NCBI RefSeq assembly: GCF_900105625.1
Contig: NZ_FNSD01000001.1
Coordinates: 1,674,001 to 1,738,000 of the forward strand
Source: Terriglobus roseus
GTDB lineage: Bacteria; Acidobacteriota; Terriglobia; Terriglobales; Acidobacteriaceae
DNA: 64,000 bases
Direction: 5' to 3'
Part shown: positions 35,067 through 44,606 of the stretch, in pieces
Layout: the number at the start of each line of letters is the position of its first letter
How positions within the stretch are numbered: position 1 is the stretch's first letter
Position numbers and translations under genes: made by a program
Notes under the pieces: generated by a model
What the model was told of the DNA's origin: nothing
Databases searched by the model: none
The model's input: only the letters and a program-made list of their open reading frames with translations

Positions 35067-35792
35067 ATGATGCTGGCTGATCGCAAAGCTGCGGGTAAGC
35101 AATTAGCTGCTAGGTTGCTGGACTACGCAGGCCATGACAACGTGCTTGTTCTTGGCATTCCTCGCGGAGGAGTCCCCGTCGCGTTCCAGATTGCGTCGCG
35201 GTTGGATCTGCCACTCGACATCTTTCTCTCGCGCAAGTTAGGAGTACCCGCGCACGAGGAACTCGCATTTGGTGCGATCGCCACGGGCGACGGACGCTAT
35301 CTCGACCAAACGATCGTCCAGAAAGCTGGCCTCTCGCCAGTGCAGGTTGAGGAGGTTACGCAACGCGTCCAAAAGATATTGAGCGAGCGCGCCGCGCTCT
35401 ATCGAAGTGAGCAAGCACGCCTCAATGTGACCGGTAAGACAGTCCTATTGGTCGATGACGGGATTGCTACGGGCGCGAGCGTGTATGCCGCTATCCTGGC
35501 GTTGCGACAGATGAAGCCAGCAAAGATGGTGGTGGCAGCACCCGTTGTGGCTGCATCCACTCGCGCATGGCTGCAGAAGGAAGTCGATGCATTGGTCTAC
35601 CTACTCTCGCCAAAAGATTTTCAGGCCGTAGGGCAGTTCTACACTGATTTCGAACAAACAACAGACCGGGAAGTCATCGCCTTGCTGGCCGAGTCACGTC
35701 AGCATGCAAAATCTGGAATTTCGGCAATGTGCCATCAGAGCCTTTACGCATCGGACATCTGCGAATCTGATGATCGACATGACGTTCGATGA
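35067..35792 (+). CDS. phosphoribosyltransferase family protein
   Basis: The PRPP-binding motif VLLVDDGIATGASVYAA is intact, with the N-terminal VLGIPRGGVPVAFQIASRL and SRKLGVPAHEELAFGAIA segments that mark a stress-associated PRTase group. Related domains occur in the mycobacterial DosR-regulon protein Rv0571c. The nucleobase or other acceptor is unknown. The last 25 residues (MCHQSLYASDICESDD...) look non-conserved. It marks the right end of the first island block; 35793-35922 has no gene. Confidence 0.85.
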   Translation: MMLADRKAAGKQLAARLLDYAGHDNVLVLGIPRGGVPVAFQIASRLDLPLDIFLSRKLGVPAHEELAFGAIATGDGRYLDQTIVQKAGLSPVQVEEVTQRVQKILSERAALYRSEQARLNVTGKTVLLVDDGIATGASVYAAILALRQMKPAKMVVAAPVVAASTRAWLQKEVDALVYLLSPKDFQAVGQFYTDFEQTTDREVIALLAESRQHAKSGISAMCHQSLYASDICESDDRHDVR

Positions 35793-35922
35793 ACCTCCTA
35801 CAAATTGAACCTGCTTGACGCACGGGCCAAGGCAATTGCCTCTTGCTGGGCGCCGTTTGGACTCCGTCCCGCTAGGGTCCAATCGAAAGACGTCCGCTGG
35901 ATGCCTTCAATAGACTGGAAGC

Positions 35923-37317
35923 ATGCTGCGCGTACGTTCGCTTTTTCGTTTGCATCTCCCTTCCCAGCTTTGCTTCGCACTGCTGCTCTTCGCTTGCCAG
36001 ATTTCAGCACAGCAGTGGAACAGTCCGCATGACGGCAATCCGTTTATCCCGGGCTATTACGCCGATGCATCCGTCGTACAGACAGCGGAGGAGACGTACG
36101 TCTTCGCTACAGAAGACCCGTGGGGAGGCGATCACCTGGGGTGCTGGCGCTCCACTGACTTCGCGATGTGGAAGTCGTGCACGCTGAACTGGCCTACGAA
36201 GCAAGCTGCAGTGAGCGCAACGGCGAATGGCAACAAGGTCTGGGCGCCATCGGTCATTCGTGCGAAGAACGGCCGCTACTACATGTATGTCTCGATCGGC
36301 AGCGAGGTGTGGGTGGGCACGGCGGATCGCCCACTTGGTCCGTGGCGTAACGCGCTGGGTTCGCGCCCGCTCATTCCCGCTACCTTCCATCGCGCATACA
36401 ACATGATCGATGCGGAGGTGTTTCAGGATACGGATGGCACCGCGTATCTCTATTGGGGATCTGGGTTGCATTGGGTCAACGGACATTGCTTCGCCGTGCG
36501 TCTCAAGCCCGACATGATCACCTTCGATGGCGAGCCGCAGGATGTGACGCCGCCGAGTTACTTCGAAGGCCCCTTTATGTACAAGCACGCGGGCCTCTAC
36601 TACCTGATGTACTCGCAGGGCAAGGCCACCGATAGCACCTACAATGTGCGTTACTCCATCGGTGATACACCCTTCGGCCCGTTCCGTGAGGGCCGCAACA
36701 GTCCACTGCTGAGTACGGATGAAGCGCAACAGATCCTTGGGCCGGGACATCACGCAATCTTCGATCGCGCGGGCAAGACTTACATCCTCTACCACCGCCA
36801 TAGCCTGCCCTTCGATGCAAAGATAGTTCGGCGACAACTCTGCATTGACGAATTGCAATTCGACGCGGATGGCGAGATAAGACGTATCACGCCGACACAC
36901 ACCGGCCCTACCCTGTTGCGCGTTGCCCGCAAGACCAAAGAAGCACTGGGCGCTGATGTTACTGCGTCATCGTCACTCGATGAGTTACACCATGCGAGCG
37001 CATCGGTGGATGACAACTATGCAACGCGCTGGCTGCCTGCCACGGACGACCACGCACCATGGCTGCAGCTTAACCTGCGCAGGACTACGCAACCTCATCG
37101 GCTTGAGATTCGATTCGAATATCCCGAGAAAACCTATGCCTTCCGTCTGCAATCATCGCTTGACGGCAAGATATGGGCGGATATAACAACAGGCGTCACG
37201 CATCAAAGCGGATCGCCTGTTGTGATGGATCATCTGCCGAAGAGCCGGTATCTGAGAATGTCATTCCCTGAGCCCAGCTCAGAACCGGTCTCAATCTTTG
37301 AGTGGAATGTTTTTTAG
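35923..37317 (+). CDS. secreted GH43 glycosidase with C-terminal discoidin-like domain
   Basis: A signal peptide (cleavage likely after ISA29) precedes a five-bladed propeller of family GH43, enzymes that release arabinose or xylose. Candidate catalytic residues are Asp48 in PGYYADAS (base), Asp in AYNMIDAEVF and Glu in YFEGPFMYK (acid). From about residue 325 the protein becomes an F5/8 discoidin-like carbohydrate-binding domain (VTASSSLDE...DNYATRWLPATDDHAPWLQL). It converges with GH92, their stops overlapping by four bases. Confidence 0.9.
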   Translation: MLRVRSLFRLHLPSQLCFALLLFACQISAQQWNSPHDGNPFIPGYYADASVVQTAEETYVFATEDPWGGDHLGCWRSTDFAMWKSCTLNWPTKQAAVSATANGNKVWAPSVIRAKNGRYYMYVSIGSEVWVGTADRPLGPWRNALGSRPLIPATFHRAYNMIDAEVFQDTDGTAYLYWGSGLHWVNGHCFAVRLKPDMITFDGEPQDVTPPSYFEGPFMYKHAGLYYLMYSQGKATDSTYNVRYSIGDTPFGPFREGRNSPLLSTDEAQQILGPGHHAIFDRAGKTYILYHRHSLPFDAKIVRRQLCIDELQFDADGEIRRITPTHTGPTLLRVARKTKEALGADVTASSSLDELHHASASVDDNYATRWLPATDDHAPWLQLNLRRTTQPHRLEIRFEYPEKTYAFRLQSSLDGKIWADITTGVTHQSGSPVVMDHLPKSRYLRMSFPEPSSEPVSIFEWNVF

Positions 37318-39620
37318 TGCGACGCCGGGGCCGCATCGCTCATGGTGAAGCGGAGTGTGCCACCCTGCATCAGGTTCTTGTGTTGCAATTGCGCATCTGT
37401 GATCGGCTTGCCGTTCCAGGTGACGCGGCTCGCATAAAACTTTCCGCTCTCTGCACCGGGCGCAAGGATTCGTAACTTGCGTCCGGCGGGCAGCATTACG
37501 GTGATGCTGTCGAAACGCGGCGAAGCCAATGTGTACACCGGGCGGCCAGGGCACACCTGGTAGAAGCCAAGCGCGCTCATTACGTACCAGGCGCTCATCT
37601 GCCCGGCGTCGTCATTGCCGGCGAGTCCATCGGCGCCGTCTTTGTATTGCCTATCCAGAATGTTGCGGACTTCCTTCTGCGTCTTCTCAGGATGACCTGC
37701 GGCAGCGTAGAGATATGCGATGTGATGACCGGGCTCGTTGCCGTGATCGTCGTAGCCTTTACTGAAGAACTCATCCAGGCGCGCCGTGAACTTCTCTTTG
37801 CCACCCATGGCTTCCATGAGACCGGGGACATTCTGAGGCACAAAGAAGGTGTACTGCCACGGTGTCCCCTCGGTCACCCACGACACGTGCTTCGTCGGAT
37901 CGAATGGAGTGACCCACGAACCATTCTGGTTGCGGCCACGTGCGAAACCTACCTGCGCGTCATACACCTTCCGCCAGTTCTCTCCACGCTTGTGAAGCAT
38001 TGCCGCATCGTCCGCATGACCAAGCTTCGCGGCGAGATCGCCCGCAATTGCATCGTCGTATGCATACTCCAGAGTGCGCGAAACCTGCTCATCTTTATGG
38101 AAGGCATCGGTCATGTGATCTTCGAGTGGGATGTAGCCATACTTCAGATACGAGTCGAGGCCGCGACGTCCTTTGCCGTCGATGTATTCCGCGCGATCGC
38201 TGGGGACTTCTGTCGCATTCTTACGAATCAGCTTGTATGCACTTTGAATGTCAAAGCCGCGAATGCCTTTGTTGTACGCATCCGCAATCATGCTTGCCGC
38301 GTGGTCCCCAACCATCTCGGAGGTATAGCTATTCCATGCCGGAAAGATCGGCAGATAGCCACCCTGTTCGCCCTTCGTGATGATGGATTGCATCATCGAT
38401 GCTTCCAGCTTCGGATCCAGGATCATCATGAGCGGCGCCTGCGCCCGGAAGATGTCCCACACGGAAAAGTCATCGAACTGCGTGTCGCCGCTCGCGACGT
38501 GTTCGGCTGTGCCGTGATCGTGAAAGCGCGGGTAAGTGCCGCTGACATCGCTGTAAGTTCTTGGCTGCAGCATTGCATGGTAGAGCGCGGTATAGAAAAT
38601 GCTGCGCGCCGGATCATTACCGTCCACCTGAATGGCGGACAGACGCCTGTGCCAGGCGGATCGTGCGGAATGCTTGACGCGTTCGTAGTCCCAGTCGGGG
38701 ATCTCAACGATTAGATTCTTCCGCGCTTCTTCGAGCGACACAAAGGAGCTGCCGACGCGGACCGTGATCACATCGCCACGATGGACCGCGCCGAAGTGCA
38801 GATATGTGCCAAAGCCGGGACGTGTCGCCGATGTTGGAATCGATGCAGCCGCAGCCGATGCGCCACCGGTCGAGGTCATCATCTTCGCGACGGGTATCAC
38901 CTTCGCTGGCATGCCATCGCCTTCCTGCCTGGTGGCCCCGTCTTTCGTCGATGCCCCGACGTAAGTGCCGACGGCATTAGGCAGGCGGTCGAACTGCGCA
39001 ACGAACCATGCGCTGTAACCTGCCTCCTTGCCGGACCCTGCATACTCACGCCGCACCGGGACCTGCGCGGTGACTTCCTGACGCGCGGCATCCACTTGCA
39101 CGAAGCCTTCCCCGGCACGCGCGTTGTTCTCAAGCACGACCCATGCGTCCGGCTGATCCTGCTGAAACTCAAAACGCAAAATACCCGCGCGCGTCGTTCC
39201 CGTGACCGATGCTGTGATCTTCGTATCCTTCAGATCGACGGAGTACGCATACGGGCTTGCCTGTTCGCTGGATCGATCGAACGACGAAGCGCGCTGCACG
39301 GCATCTGTCTTCAGTGCTCCGGTGCCGGGCATCAGCGTGATGGTGCCGTAGTCCGGAACGCAACTGCCACTGAGGAAGTGCGATGCGCGAATACCCTGGA
39401 TGCGCGAGTCCGTGTAGTAGTAAGGGGCGACGCACTTGGTCTCACCCGCACGCGTCTGCGGCGTCCACTGGGTCATCGCAAACGGCACGCCGACAGCCGG
39501 ATAGGTCTGCCCTTCACTCATCGTCCCGTTCCTCGGATGTACCAGATCTTCAGGGGCCTGCTGGCACGACGCGGATGCGCCAACAAAAAGAGCGAGAGAA
39601 AGACAGGCAAGATTTTTCAT
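37314..39620 (-). CDS. GH92 family alpha-mannosidase
   Basis: GH92 enzymes are calcium-dependent exo-alpha-mannosidases. The 768-residue length is normal. Signatures are YDDHGNEPGHHIAYLY and GNDDAGQMSAWYVMSALGFYQV near the C-terminus, with TQFDDFSVWDIFRAQAPLM in the middle. An N-terminal signal peptide (LACLSLALFVGASASC) predicts export; the cysteine could be lipidated, but the lipobox is poor. It lies downstream of the Oar-like receptor in the same direction, separated by a hairpin. Confidence 0.94.
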   Translation of the reverse strand: MKNLACLSLALFVGASASCQQAPEDLVHPRNGTMSEGQTYPAVGVPFAMTQWTPQTRAGETKCVAPYYYTDSRIQGIRASHFLSGSCVPDYGTITLMPGTGALKTDAVQRASSFDRSSEQASPYAYSVDLKDTKITASVTGTTRAGILRFEFQQDQPDAWVVLENNARAGEGFVQVDAARQEVTAQVPVRREYAGSGKEAGYSAWFVAQFDRLPNAVGTYVGASTKDGATRQEGDGMPAKVIPVAKMMTSTGGASAAAASIPTSATRPGFGTYLHFGAVHRGDVITVRVGSSFVSLEEARKNLIVEIPDWDYERVKHSARSAWHRRLSAIQVDGNDPARSIFYTALYHAMLQPRTYSDVSGTYPRFHDHGTAEHVASGDTQFDDFSVWDIFRAQAPLMMILDPKLEASMMQSIITKGEQGGYLPIFPAWNSYTSEMVGDHAASMIADAYNKGIRGFDIQSAYKLIRKNATEVPSDRAEYIDGKGRRGLDSYLKYGYIPLEDHMTDAFHKDEQVSRTLEYAYDDAIAGDLAAKLGHADDAAMLHKRGENWRKVYDAQVGFARGRNQNGSWVTPFDPTKHVSWVTEGTPWQYTFFVPQNVPGLMEAMGGKEKFTARLDEFFSKGYDDHGNEPGHHIAYLYAAAGHPEKTQKEVRNILDRQYKDGADGLAGNDDAGQMSAWYVMSALGFYQVCPGRPVYTLASPRFDSITVMLPAGRKLRILAPGAESGKFYASRVTWNGKPITDAQLQHKNLMQGGTLRFTMSDAAPASH

Positions 39621-39696
39621 AGGAGTCCAGCGCGATCAAGAGTATGGGATGTTGGGTGTTTCAGGCGAGAAAGAAATGCAGGGCGCAAAGTAAATC

Positions 39697-39741
39697 GGGC
39701 TGTGAGCGGCAACCGGTATGCACGGTCGCCGCTCACAGCCC
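39697..39741 (-). terminator. strong hairpin between the receptor and GH92 genes
   Basis: A perfect 14-bp stem (39697-39710 with 39728-39741), with a further ACCG/CGGT pairing inside the loop, starts six bases past the receptor stop codon. Downstream on the minus strand the sequence is only moderately T-rich (GATTTACTTT). It could attenuate transcription into GH92. Confidence 0.75.
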
Positions 39742-39746
39742 ATCTG

Positions 39747-42700
39747 TTAGAACGTCAGTTTCAACCCGGCCTGCTGGATGCGCGGTGCGACAGGACCAAT
39801 CGCCGTGATGCGGCCATAGGTGCTGCTGCCAACCGTGTTGTCCGGCGTCGCGAAGCTGGTGTGATTGAAGGCGTTGAACATCTCCCAACGGAACTGCAGG
39901 TGGTAGTGATCCATCGCGGTCCAGTTCTTCATCAATGCCAGGTCACCGTAGTTCAGGCCCGGCCCCTGCAGCAGGTTGCGACCGGACGTACCGAAGGTGC
40001 CCGCTGCATTCTGCGCAAATGCCGTCGTTGTGAAGTACTGCTGCAACCACTGCGACTTGCCACCCTGATGTGTCTGCAGGTTCACGTTCACGTTCCTGTC
40101 AGCACGATCCTGGTTCTGCAGCGATCCGGAGTTGTTGTTGCCGTTGCCACCGTTGATGCCGAAAGGCAGACCGGAACGCATCGTGTAGATGATGGAACCT
40201 TCCCAATCACCCAGCGCACCGCGCAGGAAGGCATTGTGTCCCTTGAGCGAGGGCGTGGTGTACACCACGTTGGTTACGGAGTTCAGCGGAATGTTCAACG
40301 ACGAGATACCGCGGTTGTAACGGACGTTGTAGGGGTTTGGCAGGTATGCCTTGGCGAACGTCACGTTGCCCGACGAGATGATGTCGATGTTTTTCGACCA
40401 GGTAAAGCTCGACTGGAACTGCAGACCGTGCGACATGCGCTTTTCCAGTTGCAGCTGCAGCGAGTGATAGCTGGCGGTGCCGAAGCTTTCGATATCCACC
40501 AGCTGCCCGATCGCCGTGTTGGGACGAACACCGCGTAAGGCAGCCGTAGCGATCTGGCCGGGGTTGCGGTCGATGCCCGTGGTCTGGTGGTACGACTGGC
40601 TGCCAACGTACGCGAGGTGCGCTGCAAAGTCCTTCCCGAACTGCTGCTCGACGGAAGCATTCCAGCTCTGCGTCATGCCCAGCTTGAAACCCGGTGAGAA
40701 CGCCGCACTGACCGAAGTCTGGCTACCGAAGTTAAAGTTCGATGCCGGCGCGGCGCCGCCGTATACGAAGGGCGGGAAGGGACTGGTGAAGTTGGTCGCG
40801 GCGTAGTTCTTCCAAGGATTGGAGAGCTGAATATCCGGCGTGGTCAGTGTTGCCTGCAGCGTGTACGTCGGGCTGAAGGGGCTGACGTCCACCGTGTGGT
40901 TGTACAGCGAGTACGGCAGCGGTGCGGAGAACACACCGAAGCCGGCGCGGATCGCAGTCTTCGGAGTCCACTGATAGGCGATCGCCATGCGCGGTTCGAA
41001 GTAGCCGTAGGTGGCCTTCACCAGCGACTGCGGCACGCCACTGTCACCCGGGAAGACCAGGCCGCGGGGCGCGCCTGGGAACATCGTGCTCTGCTGTCCC
41101 GGCGAGTACACAACACCACGACCACCCTTTGCGTTGGGCATGAAGTTCGGATCCCAGCGCAGACCTGCGGTAATGGTCAGCTTCGGCGTCGCGCGATACT
41201 GGTCCTGCGCGAAGGCACCGAACAGATTGCCCTGCACCTCTGCCAGTTCGCCGGCGCCCTGCAGGTACGTTCCAACCTTACCCAGCAGATAGTCTGCAAG
41301 GCCAAGGCCCGTGTAGTAACCGCTGAACGTCGGGATCGCGTTGGCCGGGTAGGAGGTCAGCTCACGAGCCCACTGGTGCCACAGGTCGGCACCGGCTGTC
41401 AGGGTGTGGTTGCCCAGCGTCTTGGTGAAGCCTTCGTTGAAGCCGAAGCTGTTGCGGCGCTCACCGGTGAAGCCGGAGTTGCTGGCCGAGAAGGCGCCCG
41501 TGACCGAGAAGGTACCGAGATAGCAGGTGCCGGCTGGATCAGAAATGTTCGCCACCTGCGACAGGCAGAACTGCGAACCGCTGGACGTCAATGTGGGAGC
41601 ACTGGTGCTGACGTTCATCTGGTTCCAGAAGAGCGACAGTTCATTCACGGCCGTCGGCGAAATCGTCCAGGTGTGGTTTAACACCTCGTTGAACAGCTTG
41701 CCCGACTTTGCCGTGACCGCTGCCAGCGCGTTACCAGGCTGCAGTGCCTGCGGACGGTTGTAGTACTGAATGAAGCTGCGCAAAGCCAGCCGCTGGTTCT
41801 GGCTCAGGTTGTAGTCGATGCGGCCCGTTGCCTCGTGAAAAACCTCGACCGTCTTCGGCGTCGTGTAGTAATACAGGCCGGTCGCAGGGTCCGTTCCCAG
41901 CGGGAACACGGTGCGGGCGATCGCCAGTGCAGCCGAGTCATACTGGTTCGGGTTGATTTGATTCTTCTTGCCGTTCACGGTCGTGAAGGGAGCCCGCAGC
42001 GTGCCGCTGTACGAACTGAAGTCGCCGTTCAGCATGGCGGCCGTCGGCAGGTTCACGCTGTTGCCGGTGCTCGCCGACGACTGACGCGTCTGCTGATAGT
42101 TCGCGAAGAAGAAGGCGCGATCCTTGAGGATCGGTCCGCCGAGGAAGCCACCGAACTGGTTGCGCTTGAGCGGATCGACGGCATGTGAGAAGTAGTTGGC
42201 CGAGTTCAGCGCGCTGTTGCGGATGAACTCAAAGACGCCACCGTGGAATGAGTTGGTACCGCTCTTGGTCTCGATGGAGACGACCGCACCCGGCGAGAAG
42301 CCGTAGTGCGCGTCGAAGTTATTGCTGATGACGCGGAACTGTCCGGTCGCGTCAGAGTTAGGCGAAGGCGCCGCCAGCAACATGTAGGTGTCCATGTTGG
42401 GCACACCGTCCAGCAGGTACAGCGTGCTGCCCTGACGGCCGCCCCCGGCGCTGGCGCCTGACTCATTCGGGAAGGTCGTCTGGTTCTGCTGCGTACCGGC
42501 GCTGGTGTTCAGAATGTTGACGATGCCCGGCGAAAGCAGCACCAGGCTGGATGGGTCACGGCCGTTCAGCGGCAATTCCCGCACGGCCTGCTCGCCCACC
42601 GTATTGCTGACCTCGGCGTTGGTGGCGTTCAGCAGCGGTGTATCAGCTGTGACGTCGACCACCTCATCCTGGCTGCCGACGATCAGGGCAATGGGCAGTG

Positions 42701-43007
42701 TCGCCTGCTGGCTGACGGTAAGCTGGATGCCCTTCTGCTGGAACTTCTGGAAGCCCTCGTGCGACACCGTCACGATGTAGTTGCCAGGGGGGACGGTTGG
42801 GAACTGGTAAAGACCGGAATCATTCGACTTCGCGGTCATGGTCAGATTGGTCTCGGTATTCACCAGCGTGATCTGGCTGTCAGGAACGGCGGCACCGGTG
42901 CTGTCATTCACGACACCCGATAAAACTGCTGAGCCACCCTGTGCGTGGGCCATGGCGGCCCCCGTCATCAGAACCGCAATCGTTGGCCTCAAAAACTTGT
43001 GCATCAT
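39747..43007 (-). CDS. Oar-like TonB-dependent receptor with carboxypeptidase-regulatory domain
   Basis: A signal peptide (AVLMTGAAMAHA) leads to a CarboxypepD_reg domain (residues about 27-110: AVLSGVVNDSTGAAVPDSQITLVN...), a plug domain (VRELPLNGRDPSSLVLLSPG, GGGRQGSTLYLLDGVPNMD), and a large beta-barrel ending in QQAGLKLTF with the usual C-terminal aromatic. At 1,086 residues it matches the Acidobacteriota family, which takes up large substrates, probably glycans. No SusD partner is present. The ATG has GAGGA five bases upstream. Divergent from a membrane-anchored regulator gene. Confidence 0.92.
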   Translation of the reverse strand: MMHKFLRPTIAVLMTGAAMAHAQGGSAVLSGVVNDSTGAAVPDSQITLVNTETNLTMTAKSNDSGLYQFPTVPPGNYIVTVSHEGFQKFQQKGIQLTVSQQATLPIALIVGSQDEVVDVTADTPLLNATNAEVSNTVGEQAVRELPLNGRDPSSLVLLSPGIVNILNTSAGTQQNQTTFPNESGASAGGGRQGSTLYLLDGVPNMDTYMLLAAPSPNSDATGQFRVISNNFDAHYGFSPGAVVSIETKSGTNSFHGGVFEFIRNSALNSANYFSHAVDPLKRNQFGGFLGGPILKDRAFFFANYQQTRQSSASTGNSVNLPTAAMLNGDFSSYSGTLRAPFTTVNGKKNQINPNQYDSAALAIARTVFPLGTDPATGLYYYTTPKTVEVFHEATGRIDYNLSQNQRLALRSFIQYYNRPQALQPGNALAAVTAKSGKLFNEVLNHTWTISPTAVNELSLFWNQMNVSTSAPTLTSSGSQFCLSQVANISDPAGTCYLGTFSVTGAFSASNSGFTGERRNSFGFNEGFTKTLGNHTLTAGADLWHQWARELTSYPANAIPTFSGYYTGLGLADYLLGKVGTYLQGAGELAEVQGNLFGAFAQDQYRATPKLTITAGLRWDPNFMPNAKGGRGVVYSPGQQSTMFPGAPRGLVFPGDSGVPQSLVKATYGYFEPRMAIAYQWTPKTAIRAGFGVFSAPLPYSLYNHTVDVSPFSPTYTLQATLTTPDIQLSNPWKNYAATNFTSPFPPFVYGGAAPASNFNFGSQTSVSAAFSPGFKLGMTQSWNASVEQQFGKDFAAHLAYVGSQSYHQTTGIDRNPGQIATAALRGVRPNTAIGQLVDIESFGTASYHSLQLQLEKRMSHGLQFQSSFTWSKNIDIISSGNVTFAKAYLPNPYNVRYNRGISSLNIPLNSVTNVVYTTPSLKGHNAFLRGALGDWEGSIIYTMRSGLPFGINGGNGNNNSGSLQNQDRADRNVNVNLQTHQGGKSQWLQQYFTTTAFAQNAAGTFGTSGRNLLQGPGLNYGDLALMKNWTAMDHYHLQFRWEMFNAFNHTSFATPDNTVGSSTYGRITAIGPVAPRIQQAGLKLTF

Positions 43008-43179
43008 TCAAATCCTCGCGAAATCCGGACTTAGGCAGCGTCATAGCGCGCTTCTCTAAGTGCCCGGCCATCCTTCGCGGCGCGAAATACGACTGGTAAG
43101 TTAATTCACCGTAAAGCTCGACGAACGCCCGGAGACCTCTTGCTTTCAGTGACATAGAGATAACTCTTTACAGTGAGAT

Positions 43180-43197
43180 ACCCTGTATTAGCAGGGT
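43180..43197. promoter_or_regulatory. 6-bp inverted repeat before the regulator gene
   Basis: ACCCTG and CAGGGT are perfectly complementary arms separated by six bases, in the divergent region between the receptor and the regulator. It could be an operator for the regulator or a short leader hairpin; it lies inside the coding sequence if the GTG at 43173 is the true start. Confidence 0.45.
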
Positions 43198-43220
43198 TTT
43201 CAGGAAGAGAGTATTCGAAG

Positions 43221-44606
43221 GTGCAGGCAGAAGAGGGCAAACAGACCGTAGTTTCGGTGACTGACCGGGAACGGCAGGAAGCTCTGGAACGCGTTCTGAT
43301 AAGTCCGCTGCTCAACCGCTCTGTCCGCCTCCGCCGCTTCCTGAGCTTCGTCGTGGAAGAGAGTATGAAGGACGACGCTGCCGCGCTTACCGAGCAGCGA
43401 ATCGGCGTTGCTCTCTTCGACCGCTCCCCCTCCTATGACACCGGGGCGGACAATATTGTTCGCGTGAATGCCACGGAACTGCGCAAGCGGCTGGAGCAGT
43501 TCTATTCGGGAGACGGCATCGCCGAGACGCTGCTCATCGAAATTCCTCGCGGGTCGTACAAGCCGGTCTTCATCCGACGTACGGTTGTGGCCTCTGCTAC
43601 CGAGGAGCAGCCCCCGGCTATCGAACAGCAGGACGAGCTGCTCCCTCCCGTCACCAGCACAGATCCCGCGCTCGCAGAGCGCCGCGCCTCCGCCGTGAAC
43701 AGTGGAAGCCTTCTGACCCGGGCAGCGATCGCCGCGCTCGTTCTAGTCACGGCGCTCCTGGCCATTCAGACTTACCGCGCACATAGTCTGGCGGCGCAGC
43801 TCGAACCATGGCGGGCGCAGCCGGCGCTGCAGGCCCTGTGGAGGAACTTTTTCGACAGCGATACAGAGACGACGATCGTGCTGGCCGACACCTCGTTCGC
43901 CATGGCGCAGGACGTGTCCGGCTATCGTCTGACGCTCGACGACTACCAGCGGCATCGGTTTGGTGAGGTCGCCCAGCAGTATGCCCTTCAGCCGAACGGT
44001 GGAGCGGCGAACTCCTCTGTCCTCTCCCTGCTCTTCAGCCGCTACAGCGGCAGCATCGGCGATTTCTACACGGCCCGCCGCATCCTCGCGTTGCAACCGG
44101 CCTCATCCGCAGTGAAGATCCAGTTCGCTCGCGATTTCACCGGGGAGCTCTTGCGGCACGACTCGACCATCCTGCTCGGCAGCACCCGTTCCAATCCTTG
44201 GGTCGAACCCTTCCAGGCGAAGCTTCTCTATCGCCTGCAGAGTTCGGCAGATGGACACAGTATTGAGGTCCATGTCGAAGCGCCTCAATCCGGGGAGCAG
44301 TCCGTTTATGCCACCTCGTCCGATCCCAACCGGACCGACGGCTTTTGTGTCATCGCGCTGATGCCGAGCCTGGGCGGCTCGGGCAAGACCATGATCATCG
44401 CCGGAACCGACTCCCAGGCGACCGAAGCGGGCGGAGACTTCGTAACGCAGGAAGCCACGCTGAAGCAGTTGCAGGCACGTCTGCCTGCAGCCAGCTTCGA
44501 CAACTTCCAACTGCTGCTGCGCACCTCGCGCACCTCCGGCAGTCCCCTGGCCGCCGAAATCGTCTCGGTACGTGGCAACACCGCACCCCACCCCGCCACT
44601 CGCTGA
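43221..44606 (+). CDS. membrane-anchored ToxR-like regulator
   Basis: N-terminal part: VLISPLLNRSVRLRRFLSFVVEE, EQRIGVALFDRSPSYDTGADNIVRVNATELRKRLEQFY and LIEIPRGSYKPVF, a pattern I know from Acidobacteriota proteins beside TonB-dependent receptors and interpret as a DNA-binding winged helix. One membrane helix follows (AAIAALVLVTALLAIQTY), then a periplasmic domain of about 260 residues without a recognised family. The start is uncertain: GTG at 43173, 43221 or 43257. The layout suggests that it senses a periplasmic signal and controls the divergent receptor. Confidence 0.7.
   Translation: MQAEEGKQTVVSVTDRERQEALERVLISPLLNRSVRLRRFLSFVVEESMKDDAAALTEQRIGVALFDRSPSYDTGADNIVRVNATELRKRLEQFYSGDGIAETLLIEIPRGSYKPVFIRRTVVASATEEQPPAIEQQDELLPPVTSTDPALAERRASAVNSGSLLTRAAIAALVLVTALLAIQTYRAHSLAAQLEPWRAQPALQALWRNFFDSDTETTIVLADTSFAMAQDVSGYRLTLDDYQRHRFGEVAQQYALQPNGGAANSSVLSLLFSRYSGSIGDFYTARRILALQPASSAVKIQFARDFTGELLRHDSTILLGSTRSNPWVEPFQAKLLYRLQSSADGHSIEVHVEAPQSGEQSVYATSSDPNRTDGFCVIALMPSLGGSGKTMIIAGTDSQATEAGGDFVTQEATLKQLQARLPAASFDNFQLLLRTSRTSGSPLAAEIVSVRGNTAPHPATR

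Noticed and set aside
35700-35922. Direct repeat of the tRNA-Ala 3' end as right island border
   Set aside because: I compared the region by eye and saw no match of useful length.
38781-40538. 585-residue plus-strand open frame
   Set aside because: It lies opposite GH92 and the end of a receptor gene, both with clear families; the composition is arginine-rich noise typical of shadows in GC-rich DNA.
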